NCBI RefSeq assembly: GCF_031157355.1
Contig: NZ_JAVIFT010000004.1
Coordinates: forward strand, 186,001-250,000
DNA from: Hyphomicrobium sp. LHD-15
Lineage (GTDB): Bacteria; Pseudomonadota; Alphaproteobacteria; Rhizobiales; Hyphomicrobiaceae
DNA length: 64,000 nucleotides
Direction: 5' to 3'
The position numbers and the translations under genes are program-made. The notes beneath the pieces are model-generated. The model saw only the letters and a list, made by a program, of their open reading frames with translations. It ran no database searches and had not been told where the DNA came from. Below, piece after piece: positions 17,223 to 26,197 of the stretch. Within the stretch, counting starts at the first letter, position 1; each line of letters opens with the position of its first letter.

Positions 17223-19696
17223 CGCATCTGCTGCAGATTGAGGGCGCGGGTCAGGGCGTCTTCTGCGGAACCTATGTTGTTAGCGACGGGCTTCGGTGGC
17301 GCGCGCGGTGGCAGCAGGCCCGGCATCGGGTTTTCGCGCGCGTGCCCTGTCAAATCCTCGAGCAGGATTTCGAGCAGGGGGGCCGCAACATCCGCGGCAT
17401 GGATCTTCGTCGCCCACGGCTCCGATCCGGACCCGGTTCCGACCAGCACGACATACGAATAAGCCGCGCCGTTCGCGAACTGGAGACCGCCCGCGGTCCA
17501 GACATCGACGGTGGCATTCATATCCGCCGTGACCTGCGTGCCGGTCTTGGCGAAATGCAGACGCAGGCCGGTCCGCCGCCCCGCGCACCACGACGAGAGC
17601 GATTTCAGCGTGCCGGCCGGCGCGCTGCCGGTTTTGTAACAGAGAGGTGCCGACAACAGCGCCCGCAGCAGCGGCACAGCGCGGCGTTGGATCAGCCGGT
17701 TCGGGATGATGGGATCGCGAACATCCAAGTGCTTCTCGCGCGCGTCTTCGGCGTGTGTGTAGTCGTAACTCTTCACGAGCGTCGGCTCGCGGACGGGCGT
17801 CGCGCCGCGGCCGATCAGGGCTGCGAGGATCACCGCCGACATATGGTGCACCTTGCGTGGCGATCCGGAGATCTGCCCGAGAACGGCCGCCGTCGAGGGC
17901 GGCGTCCCATGCCCCGACGCGTCTGCCGGCGGCATCGTGAAGCCGAAGCCGTCGATGAGGCGGCGCACACGCTCCTGGCCGGCGAGCGCCGTCCGGTTGA
18001 TCAGCGGGGCGTTGAGCGAGCAGGCGAAACTGACGAGCGCTGTGCGGCCGAAGCGGTTGTTGCCCTTGGCACAGGTTTCCAGCCCGCGGGCAGGGGCCTC
18101 GGTATCGACGTAAAGCGACGCGGTGCTGTCGCGTCCGCTGTTGGCAATCGCGATGGCCGCGATCATCTTGCCGGTGGAGGCGATCATGCGCGGATCGCGA
18201 GTGGGGTCGTAAAGGCCGGTTGCGGGATTGCGCGCGACCGGGGCACCGAAATAGGGCGCCGTCTCGCCCGCCTCGTAGTAGCGCACGATCTCGCCCTTCG
18301 CGTTGGCGGCGACGACCGTGATGGACGGTAGCTTGCGATCCGGCCCGGCGCGCGCGGGATCGAGCGCGTAGCCCTTGTCGAGCTTCGGCTGCACGGCTGC
18401 GTCGATCTTCGCGAGAGCGGTCTTGATCTTGTCATGGAACGCGAGATTGGTGGCCGCATCGAAGGTGGTCGTGACGCCGCGGACATGATCACGCCAGCCG
18501 AAGCCGTAGATCTCCTTCATTTCCTCGCGCAGACCGAAGCGGGCCGCCGGCATCAGCGCATTGGCGCGGGCAACGGGATTGGCGCGGGCGCGCCTGGCTT
18601 CGCCCGGTGCGTAGCGATCGAGGGCGGCCTGAAGCTTCGGCTTCACTTTGGGATCGGGCGGGCCACCAGCCATCGCGATCAGCTCGAACAGGACCTGCTT
18701 TTTCAAATCCTCGTCGGTAATGAGGGCTTCCGCACAGAGGCGCGCGCGCACCTCTACGATAAAGCGCCAGCGGTCGAGGCGCACTTCGTTGAGGCGTTCG
18801 TCGCCCTTGAGCAGGATGATCGGTTTGTTGACGGCAGAGGCGAGGACGAACTGCTCGGCAATCGACAGCTCGCTCGAATCCTTGCCGAACACCACGCGGC
18901 TCGTGATCTCGACGCCATGCAGCGGCGCGCCGCCCGTCCTCTGCGCCAGCCAGAGGTGGTTTGCGGCCCACTGCTTCAAGAGCGTCGGGTCTCCGCCGCG
19001 CGTCAGCTCATGATAGACGACGGGCGCGAGCCACCATTCTCCGAACTTGCGGGAGAGCTTGGTCATCGCGCCTTCGCCGCTGTGGGGCGGGGTGTTGTAG
19101 ATCACGCGAACGAGCTGCATGGGCAGCGTGGAGCCGCCGACACCGAGGCTCGGCCGGCGCAACGCAATGGAGCGCAGCGCCGAGGAGTAGGGGATCTTCA
19201 AGACGCCCGCGAGATCGATGCCGAAGGGGTTCAGCCAGGTGCCGAGGTAGCGGTCCTCGTGATGGACGAGGCATTGCCAATAGTGAGGTGGTACCTCGCG
19301 CACCGGGATCGATTTGTGGTCCGGATTGGCTGTGTAGTTGCCGACGTCGATAGCGGCGTCGGTGTAGTTCACGTCGCGCCGGCTATCGAGGCGCGCATCG
19401 AACGTGCCCGCAAAGCTGCCGTTGCCGTCGTAGATGGCCGTCGCCAGCCAGCGCTCGGCGTCATAACGGAGCTTTTCTCCAAGAAAATAGTGCCCGGCGA
19501 GCCCGCGCAGCGGCGCCACCGCATAAACAAGGACGACCGCGAAGAAGGCATAGGCGACCGCGGCGACGAACACGTAGCGCAGCGGGCCGAGGCGGGGATT
19601 GAAGGCGACAAGCTCGCCGAACAAGCTCACGAACCGCATCGGAATGCTGATCACGAGCTCGCGCACGTTGGCGAGGAGGCGGAGAACGAACAGCAT
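17219..19696 (-). CDS. Divergent class A penicillin-binding protein (GT51 transglycosylase plus transpeptidase)
   Basis: This 825-residue membrane protein has an N-terminal hydrophobic segment near residues 38-66. A GT51 glycosyltransferase region follows with HHEDRYLG (catalytic Glu near 146), GGSTLPMQLVRVIYN and RKFGEWWLAPVVYHEL. The C-terminal transpeptidase region has SxxK (STGK near 506), SxN (SLN in SFACSLNAPL) and KTGT near 715. It should polymerise and crosslink peptidoglycan in the periplasm. All catalytic motifs are present but the GT51 ones depart from the usual EDRRFxxHxG and GGSTITQQLxKN. It is neither a clear PBP1a nor PBP1c. Codon and base use match the neighbours. Confidence 0.83.
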   Translation of the reverse strand: MLFVLRLLANVRELVISIPMRFVSLFGELVAFNPRLGPLRYVFVAAVAYAFFAVVLVYAVAPLRGLAGHYFLGEKLRYDAERWLATAIYDGNGSFAGTFDARLDSRRDVNYTDAAIDVGNYTANPDHKSIPVREVPPHYWQCLVHHEDRYLGTWLNPFGIDLAGVLKIPYSSALRSIALRRPSLGVGGSTLPMQLVRVIYNTPPHSGEGAMTKLSRKFGEWWLAPVVYHELTRGGDPTLLKQWAANHLWLAQRTGGAPLHGVEITSRVVFGKDSSELSIAEQFVLASAVNKPIILLKGDERLNEVRLDRWRFIVEVRARLCAEALITDEDLKKQVLFELIAMAGGPPDPKVKPKLQAALDRYAPGEARRARANPVARANALMPAARFGLREEMKEIYGFGWRDHVRGVTTTFDAATNLAFHDKIKTALAKIDAAVQPKLDKGYALDPARAGPDRKLPSITVVAANAKGEIVRYYEAGETAPYFGAPVARNPATGLYDPTRDPRMIASTGKMIAAIAIANSGRDSTASLYVDTEAPARGLETCAKGNNRFGRTALVSFACSLNAPLINRTALAGQERVRRLIDGFGFTMPPADASGHGTPPSTAAVLGQISGSPRKVHHMSAVILAALIGRGATPVREPTLVKSYDYTHAEDAREKHLDVRDPIIPNRLIQRRAVPLLRALLSAPLCYKTGSAPAGTLKSLSSWCAGRRTGLRLHFAKTGTQVTADMNATVDVWTAGGLQFANGAAYSYVVLVGTGSGSEPWATKIHAADVAAPLLEILLEDLTGHARENPMPGLLPPRAPPKPVANNIGSAEDALTRALNLQQMR

Positions 19697-20435
19697 GACG
19701 CGACAGGATTTCTACGGCGCTTCTGCCAATCGTCTTAGGCGACGTTTATGGCCGAAGCTCGGGGGAATCGAGGCGCGCGCCCGAAACAGAAGCCTCAGCA
19801 TCGAAATCCTGGCGTTGCTCGCGAAAAAGCATACGCCGAGGAACGTGCCTAAGCCGCATTTAAAGATCAGGAGATGTCGGCCAATTGCAGGTCAAAGACC
19901 CAGACTACGACCGGCTGCTACATCGTGTTGAGAAGAACGAAAAGCCCAACGCCGACAGCCGGCCCCAATAAAGTGGCCACAACAAGCATCAAGAATGATT
20001 TGCCAAGCATAACACAAACAGACCCCGCGAACTCTACACAACCTCACTGCGAAGCCGCCCACTCCTCGCCGTGTCTTCCGATGCCTCGCGAACCCTCACC
20101 CGCGAAACAAGGAGATAATACAACAAGAAAATAATTCCCTCATCACAGAATCCCAATTTCGCCACAATGTTATCTCGCGTCGGCGAGCGTTTTTGTTGCG
20201 ATGCAAATGAAAATCGATGCCCAAAGAAAATTGCTATAGTTTTTCAAAATCTTGAATTGCCGTGTTGCATGCAGCACATGTGCATAGCCCTGTGCAAAAC
20301 AGCGTTCCGGGGAGTTTGAGCGGCTTCTGTGGGTAAAAAACGTTGCAGCCGGGCAACAGGTCTTTAGTCCTATCCCTTGGTCCGTCAGCTATGTTACGGG
20401 CGGGCGGCCGCGTTTTTCGCAGACGCACCTTTCGG
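19697..20435. other. Gene-poor, A+T-richer intergenic stretch
   Basis: About 740 bp without a supportable gene separates the PBP start from the end of the large ATPase gene. The part from about 19850 to 20330 is distinctly A+T rich. Short palindromes are present near 20263-20285 (TGCATGCA, then GCACATGTGC). An AAGGAG at about 20109 is not followed by a start codon. No tRNA, RNase P, SRP or tmRNA landmark was found. It must contain the PBP promoter and could hide a small RNA. Confidence 0.5.
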
Positions 20436-23400
20436 TCACGAGCGGCGCACCGTGGAGGTTCGGCCCATCGGGTCGAACAAGCGAAGCTGGCGCTCATCCT
20501 GCCCCTTGGTTTCGTGCGCGAGCTGTTCGATGCGGTCGAACGGAACCTGCTCGGCCTCGATCAACGAGCGCTGCGCCTTCATGGCGCGCACGAGCCCTTC
20601 CTGGACGAGATGGAATTCACCCACCGTCTGGCCCGGCAGAACAGCGGCCGGATCGAGCCCGCTTTCGCTCTGGAAGGCAGCCTTGAGCTTGCGTAGCGCG
20701 GTGTCTTCACGAACTCGGCCGATGAACCAGCTGGTGATCTGATCGCGCGATTTGTAGTCGAGGTCGCCCGGCGACTGGGTCGCCAGCATCAGGCCGAGGC
20801 CGGCCGAACGGGCACGCTTCAGCAAGCTCTGCAGCGGCTCGGCCGTGGCCGGCTTGGCGTTGGCCGGAATGTAAAGGTCCGCTTCGTCGAACATGACCAC
20901 GGCCTGCAGCTCGTCGTTCGGGTTGCGCTGGCAGAAGCGCAGCGCCTCCGAAAGGAACTGGGAGACCCAGAACAGAATGTTCTCGTTGTCGCCGAGGAAG
21001 CCGGTGTAGATGACCGAAAGGCGCGTGCGGCCTTCGCGGGCGAACGAGCCCAGGCCGAGCAGCGCATCCATGCGCAGGCTCTCGCCGCCCCCCTCGAACA
21101 GCGCCGCGTTGCGATAACGAAGGCTGTCGAGCTGGGCCACGAGGTCACGGCGGATCTTGCCGGACGGGTCCATGCGCTGTGTGAGATCCGTCAGTTCGGG
21201 ATCTTCGTCCTCCAACAGTGCAATGAGATCGGACAGCGTCACCTCGCGGCTGTGGCGAGAGCCCAGGATGCGGAGTGCGACCGACAGCGTTCCCGACTGC
21301 TTCTGGTGCGTCGCCGAGTTCTTCAGATGCAGCATGTCGCCGAGCGCGGCCGCCGAAAGGTTGGCCAAAAGCTGCTGCTCGTGATCGGGCAGCTCGTTGA
21401 TGCCGTTCGGCAAAAGCGTGATCGAGATCGGCCGGCCGGATGAACGACCCGGCGTGTACACGGCGACATCGATGGCGTCCGCCAGCCGCTCGCGTTCGCC
21501 GCGGCGTTCGCTGAACTCGTCGTCGTTGGCGCGCCAGACATCGGGGTTGGCGTAGCTGCAGAGATCGCCCTTGCGGTCGATCAGCACCGCCGGAATGCCC
21601 TTCAAGAGGAGCTGCTCGATAAGCGTAAGTGCGAGCGTCGTCTTACCCGAACCGGAACCGCCGAGCACGGCGGCGTGCCGCTTCAAGACGTTCATGTTGA
21701 GCGTCACCGGCTTGCTGCGGTTGCCGATCTCGCGGCCGGCGAAGATGCTGGTGCCGTTGCTGCCGGTCTCGTCCAGTATAACGGACAACGGCAGTTCGTC
21801 GTCGTTGGCGGGAAGCGGCTCGGCAGAGCCTTCGCTCAACGACCACGGCGGCGGCAGCGCAGGGTTTTGCGAAGCGCCTGCTTCCCCAGACGGAGCGGCC
21901 ACTGCGCTCTTGGCGGTATCCAATGCGGGTTCGGCTTCGCGCGTGACGCGCGGCAGCGTACGGCCAAGAAGATCGAGACGCAGGACGCTGATGATCGAAA
22001 TGATGTTCGACAGCAGCTTTGCGTCCGCGAACCAAGCCAGGAAGCCGGGGTCGTTCTTGTAGTGCGCGTAGAACTCGCGCACCATCATCATGCGCTCCCA
22101 CTCGGGGATCGGAATCGTGAACAGGCGGCCACCGCCCTCGCGGAACTTGCGGAAGGCCTGCGCGGTCTGATTTTTCTTGTTCGGCGGATAGTCGCTCGCC
22201 CGCAGCATGACGCAGCTCTTGCCCGACGTCATCGGCAGAACCTTGTCCAGCTGGCGCTTCAAGCCGCCGCCCTGCGTCGTGCGGTTGCAGAGAAACACGC
22301 GCGTCTCGCTCATGTGGCCGGACTTGTGGTTGACCCGCAGATCGACCGCCGGAACCTCGTCGGAAATCTCGAGACGCCCGACCGTGAGCTTGATGGCGCC
22401 GCTCCACTCTTCCTTGGCGAGCGCAAGCGAGGACGCGAAAACGTCCATCAGCTCGTTCTCGTCGGAGGGGATCTCGGCCTCGGACGCACTCTGGAAACGT
22501 TCCCAGGCGTCGCGGTAGTCGACCGACGGCGAAAGCGGCCGCGAGGTCTCGCCCTCGGGGCTTCCGAAAATGCCGCCGAGAACAGACGCCAGTGTCGATG
22601 TCCACGAGCCCTGTGCATCGGGCTCGTCGTCGCCCTCGGGCGCGGTCTTGTCACGCAGACGGTTCTGCGCATGCTCCAGAAGACGGCGCGTCGAGAGACC
22701 GCCGAACTCTTCGAAGAAGTCAGGGCCGAAATACTGTGCGGGATCGGGGAAGTCGAGGCCGCCAGCGTTCTCGGCAATATGCTCGAGCCGCTTGGCGATG
22801 ATCAGGCGCGCCTCTTCGGGCGTGCGCGTTTCGAGCAGCGGCACGGGGCCGGACTTCTCGATGCGATCGACGTAAGACTGGGCGAGGACGCCCCGCACCT
22901 GTCCGTAGAAATCCTCGAGGCACGAAATGATGATGATCGCATTCGGCAGCCGGTTCGCGATCTGGATGAGATCGCGCGCCGCCTTCTGAAAGCGCTCCTC
23001 GGCGTCGTCGAAGAAGCGCAGATCTTCGACCTGATCGATCGAGAACACCAGCGCCGCGCGCTCGACGGTCCACATCAGCGTGCCGACGGCCGTGATGATC
23101 TCGAAGGCGCGATCCTCGCCGGTGTTGGGATCGAGCGCAGCGACGGCTTCACGCGCGAGCGGCGTCAGCTGGCGCCCGAACAGATACTGCCGGATGCGCT
23201 GATCGATGCGGGGATCCTTGCGCTCGAGATAAAGGAGCGCGCGCACGATGTTGATGTCGAGTTCGAGATCGCGAAACTTGGGGCTCGCGACGACCTCGTC
23301 GGCGAGCTTCAGAACGAGACTGGCAAGCTCGTCGTCCGACAACGCGCCGTCGGAGAGCTGCTTGCGGTTCGCCTTCGATAACACCTCGGTGTCGCCGACC

Positions 23401-23825
23401 AGGCTCTCGGTCAGCCGCGTCAGGCCGCTGATGCCCTCGTTATCCGGGTCGTAGGGCTTCTCCAGCGAGTGAATAAGGCGGCGCAGATAATAGTCGGCAT
23501 AGTTCGCCACGTCCGGCGTCATCTGGGCGTAACCGAAGTACGCCCTGCCTTCACGATGGGCGGTCGTGCGGAGAGCGCGCAGAAGATGCGTTTTGCCGGC
23601 GCCGGACTGGCCATGAAACAAAAGAATGCGCGATTGCGTGGCCGCGCCGTTGCGCCCGCTCGTCACCTGCGACAAGAGGTCGGCGAACTTGCGGCGCGCC
23701 TTTACATGCACTTCGGGGACGTCGACGGGATCGGCCCGCCAGATGTCGTCCTCCCAAGTGATGCTGTGCTCAAAGGCCTGAGACAGCTTGTCCGTAGCCC
23801 CGGCCTCGACGACTTCCTGATGCAT
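20436..23825 (-). CDS. Large two-P-loop ATPase: N-terminal AAA domain plus C-terminal HerA/FtsK-like domain
   Basis: This is a 1129-residue cytosolic protein of unrecognised role. Residues 1 to about 420 form an AAA domain with Walker A GQSGAGKT (72-79) and Asp/Glu-rich sensor segments such as FSIDQVEDLRFFDD. A middle region (about 420-650) has no motif I know. The C-terminal half is HerA-like: Walker A GGSGSGKTTLALTL near 717-730, Walker B VVMFDEADLYIP near 973, and a late MLATQSPGDLDYKSRDQITSWF segment as in DNA-translocating HerA/VirB4/FtsK ATPases. I prefer the ATG at 23825, with GGAG 11 bases upstream, over an upstream TTG without a site. It lies 39 bp behind the companion gene and is presumably co-transcribed. 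DNA translocation or end processing is a reasonable guess, and defence-type HerA systems are an alternative. Confidence 0.8.
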   Translation of the reverse strand: MHQEVVEAGATDKLSQAFEHSITWEDDIWRADPVDVPEVHVKARRKFADLLSQVTSGRNGAATQSRILLFHGQSGAGKTHLLRALRTTAHREGRAYFGYAQMTPDVANYADYYLRRLIHSLEKPYDPDNEGISGLTRLTESLVGDTEVLSKANRKQLSDGALSDDELASLVLKLADEVVASPKFRDLELDINIVRALLYLERKDPRIDQRIRQYLFGRQLTPLAREAVAALDPNTGEDRAFEIITAVGTLMWTVERAALVFSIDQVEDLRFFDDAEERFQKAARDLIQIANRLPNAIIIISCLEDFYGQVRGVLAQSYVDRIEKSGPVPLLETRTPEEARLIIAKRLEHIAENAGGLDFPDPAQYFGPDFFEEFGGLSTRRLLEHAQNRLRDKTAPEGDDEPDAQGSWTSTLASVLGGIFGSPEGETSRPLSPSVDYRDAWERFQSASEAEIPSDENELMDVFASSLALAKEEWSGAIKLTVGRLEISDEVPAVDLRVNHKSGHMSETRVFLCNRTTQGGGLKRQLDKVLPMTSGKSCVMLRASDYPPNKKNQTAQAFRKFREGGGRLFTIPIPEWERMMMVREFYAHYKNDPGFLAWFADAKLLSNIISIISVLRLDLLGRTLPRVTREAEPALDTAKSAVAAPSGEAGASQNPALPPPWSLSEGSAEPLPANDDELPLSVILDETGSNGTSIFAGREIGNRSKPVTLNMNVLKRHAAVLGGSGSGKTTLALTLIEQLLLKGIPAVLIDRKGDLCSYANPDVWRANDDEFSERRGERERLADAIDVAVYTPGRSSGRPISITLLPNGINELPDHEQQLLANLSAAALGDMLHLKNSATHQKQSGTLSVALRILGSRHSREVTLSDLIALLEDEDPELTDLTQRMDPSGKIRRDLVAQLDSLRYRNAALFEGGGESLRMDALLGLGSFAREGRTRLSVIYTGFLGDNENILFWVSQFLSEALRFCQRNPNDELQAVVMFDEADLYIPANAKPATAEPLQSLLKRARSAGLGLMLATQSPGDLDYKSRDQITSWFIGRVREDTALRKLKAAFQSESGLDPAAVLPGQTVGEFHLVQEGLVRAMKAQRSLIEAEQVPFDRIEQLAHETKGQDERQLRLFDPMGRTSTVRRS

Positions 23826-23864
23826 GCGCGAACGTTCTCCAACGCAATCCAAATTGGGCGGGGG

Positions 23865-25037
23865 CTACTCTTCGACCCGAACGAAGTGCCAAACGGTATT
23901 CTTGTAGGGGACAGCCGAACTCTCGAATTCCTTGATGCTCTTCTTGTCTTTGAGATCGGCATTGGCGAGCACGAGGGCACCGAGCCGGTGGGCTTCGGCG
24001 AGCATGCATTTGAATTCGATTTCGGAAACCTTCCAGGATGTCTGGGTCGTGCGAATCGCGTCCCAGACGTGCGAGATAAACGCCTTGCGGCTGCCTGGCC
24101 AGCCTTCGGCTCGCGACGCTGCCGCTTTCTTGACGGCGCGGGCGAACTCCGAAAGATCCGGGCGGGAGGCGGGAGGCGGCGGCGCCTTCACCGCCGCGGG
24201 CGCGACGTCATTCGCGACCGAAGCCAGCGTGGGCGTCGGTTCCGCGACGCGCGCCGGCATGACGGGACGCTCGGCGCTCGGCGTCGCAATTTCCGTGGAG
24301 CCCTGCTCCAGCGCCTGGGCACCAAGACCCCTGAGCACGCCAAGACGCAAGCCTTCGAGCGTGGATTCGCGGGCGCCGACGTGCTCGACCGCGAGCTCTG
24401 CGATGAGCTTGGCGTCCGTCGTGAAAGCGCGGGGATTCTGGGACAACTGGCCAGCGAGCAGGCGTCCGGCCTTGGCCGATAGCGCCGAGCCCTTGCCGAA
24501 GCCGGCTTTGATGCGATTGCCGAACGCGCGCTCGAGCGCAATCACCGCCAACTGGGCGCGGAGCTTGGTCGGAGGCGGATTCTTTTTGACCGAAAGCCCG
24601 AAAGCCTTCTGCACAATCAGCGTGCGCAGACCTTCGACCCGCGCCAACGGCTTCAAGCGTGCGGCGGTTTCCTTCTCGAGGCCGAGGCCTTTGGCAATCA
24701 GAGCGACATCGCGAAGCTCCGACCACGGAGCGGCGATAGGGCCTTTCTGGCCGAGGAACCGAGCCGCGGCCAATGCGCCGGTCTCGCTCGGGGCCAAGCG
24801 GCCGCGCGTTTCCGTGACGAGGCCATTTGCGATCAGGTTGCCGATTTCCTTTTCGGCGAGGCGGCGCCAATCGGCCGGCGACAACTTATGGGTGAACAGG
24901 GGGGCGAGATCGGTCGCGATATCCGCGCGGGTCGCGCCACCGGAAGCGGTCGTGCGGACCAGGATCAAATGTCCCGTCGCCGATGCGCCTCCGCGCCGCG
25001 GCCCTGCAAGGGGAGCACCGCTGCCAAGCGCCGACAT
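23865..25037 (-). CDS. Unknown helix-rich companion of the AAA-HerA ATPase
   Basis: This 390-residue protein is not one I recognise. It starts MSALGSGAPLAGPRRG with AAGGAG nine bases upstream; a longer frame to 25094 lacks a site. The first 100 residues (WRRLAEKEIGNLIANGLV...TRGRLAPSETGALA) read like a winged-helix domain. The middle is helical and Ala/Leu rich. A Pro/Ala linker follows (about 245-290). The end, SEIEFKCMLAEAHRLG..LVLANADLKD..WHFVRVEE, may be a second winged helix. It is immediately upstream of the ATPase gene, so it may recruit that ATPase to DNA or to a partner. No catalytic motif is visible. Confidence 0.7.
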   Translation of the reverse strand: MSALGSGAPLAGPRRGGASATGHLILVRTTASGGATRADIATDLAPLFTHKLSPADWRRLAEKEIGNLIANGLVTETRGRLAPSETGALAAARFLGQKGPIAAPWSELRDVALIAKGLGLEKETAARLKPLARVEGLRTLIVQKAFGLSVKKNPPPTKLRAQLAVIALERAFGNRIKAGFGKGSALSAKAGRLLAGQLSQNPRAFTTDAKLIAELAVEHVGARESTLEGLRLGVLRGLGAQALEQGSTEIATPSAERPVMPARVAEPTPTLASVANDVAPAAVKAPPPPASRPDLSEFARAVKKAAASRAEGWPGSRKAFISHVWDAIRTTQTSWKVSEIEFKCMLAEAHRLGALVLANADLKDKKSIKEFESSAVPYKNTVWHFVRVEE

Positions 25038-25498
25038 CTCGCACGTCTCCTTCTCGGGTCTCAAGCTTCTGGGAAAGCCGTACGCGCGAATCACCGGCCC
25101 GATTCCGATACATTGCGGGAGACTGCCTTTAGTTCCAAGGGATTCGGCAGCACGCGTTTTTATTTTTCTCGAGTTGTAACCGCCAGGCCGCGCTCGCTCC
25201 TTTCCGCGGATTTTTCCTCCCGGTTGCGGCGGCTTTTGTCGGCTTTCTGCCCCAATGGCGACATGTTCGTTAGCAAAATTAGCTGCGGGCTTCGGGGGAT
25301 AGACAGGAGCTCGAGGGGGATTTCGTTAAATTCGTTGATGAAGCAACCCTCGACGAACCGGCCAACTGGCCTGTTCGCGACGCCTCAAGTCCCCCGCAGC
25401 GATATCGGGTAAACCCCGTCTTAGTCTTAACGACGAGTTAACTCCTTACTGCGATGTTGGCTCTTAGTACCGCGCGTCCACTTGCGGGAGTTACGGGA
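25038..25498. other. Divergent intergenic region upstream of the companion gene and the CAP lipoprotein
   Basis: This 461-bp stretch lies between two divergent genes and carries no supportable open frame. It should hold both promoters. A G-rich tract is seen at 25285-25325, and GTTAA-containing direct repeats lie around 25425-25445. No transcription factor site could be assigned. Confidence 0.45.
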
Positions 25499-26179
25499 AT
25501 GTATCGCGTCGCCCTTCTGGCTGTTGTATCAGCCTCACTCGCTCTCGGAGCGTGCAGCCTCAACACGGCTGGTATCTCTTCCGGTTACAATGATCTCGGA
25601 TCCATGTCGTCCGTCGACGCCGTAGGCGGGTCTCGGCAAGCGACCACGACAGGATCGATCGACCGCAGCTCGCGGTCCTCGCTCGCGGGCACGCAGGTCG
25701 CGGCGCTCGCCCCCGACAAGGCCCCCAAGGGATCCTACGAAAAAGCGCCGCGCGGCGCCCTTTCCGACCGCGACTATTCCGCGACCGCTCTCAACCCCGA
25801 GCGGGCTCGCGACCTCATCAACCAGTACCGCCACGAGAACGGGCTGAAGCCGCTCAAGCTCAACGCCGCCCTGACGGACGCCGCCAAAGAGCACAGCCGC
25901 GATCTCTCAAAGTGGGACCGCATCTCGCATTACGGATCGGACGGCTCCAATCCCTGGGATCGCGTCAAGCGCACGGGCTACAAGCCGCGGCTCGCCGCCG
26001 AAAACGTCGGCACGGGTCAGGTTTCGTTCGCAGAGGTTCTCAAGGGCTGGAAGGAAAGCCCGGGCCATAACAAGAACCTGCTGCTTGGCGATGCCAGCGA
26101 AATGGGGCTGGCGCTGGTTCAGGACCCGAAGACTGAATTCAAATCGTTCTGGACGCTCGTCATCGGCACGGCGATGTAA
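25499..26179 (+). CDS. CAP/SCP domain lipoprotein
   Basis: This 226-residue exported protein starts MYRVALLAVVSASLALGAC, a lipoprotein signal with lipobox LALGAC, so it should be lipid-anchored at the periplasmic face of a membrane. A low-complexity Ser/Gly/Thr linker follows to about residue 85. The rest is a CAP (YkwD-like) domain: LINQYRHENGLKPLKLN, then AKEHSRDLSKWDRISHYG, ENVGTG and GWKESPGHNKNLLL, which hold the conserved His and Glu residues. The CAP role in bacteria is unsettled. I chose the ATG at 25499 over 25454 because it places the signal peptide at the N-terminus and has GGGAG upstream. Confidence 0.87.
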   Translation: MYRVALLAVVSASLALGACSLNTAGISSGYNDLGSMSSVDAVGGSRQATTTGSIDRSSRSSLAGTQVAALAPDKAPKGSYEKAPRGALSDRDYSATALNPERARDLINQYRHENGLKPLKLNAALTDAAKEHSRDLSKWDRISHYGSDGSNPWDRVKRTGYKPRLAAENVGTGQVSFAEVLKGWKESPGHNKNLLLGDASEMGLALVQDPKTEFKSFWTLVIGTAM

Positions 26180-26197
26180 CGCCTGCCAACCCGGCGA

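Noticed and set aside
18434-19738. 434-codon plus-strand frame across the PBP gene
   Set aside because: It is antisense to a gene with clear GT51 and transpeptidase motifs; high G+C makes long opposite frames common, and its translation has no family features.
21675-23381. 568-codon plus-strand frame across the large ATPase gene
   Set aside because: It is antisense to the two-P-loop ATPase and its product is Arg/Leu-rich shadow sequence.
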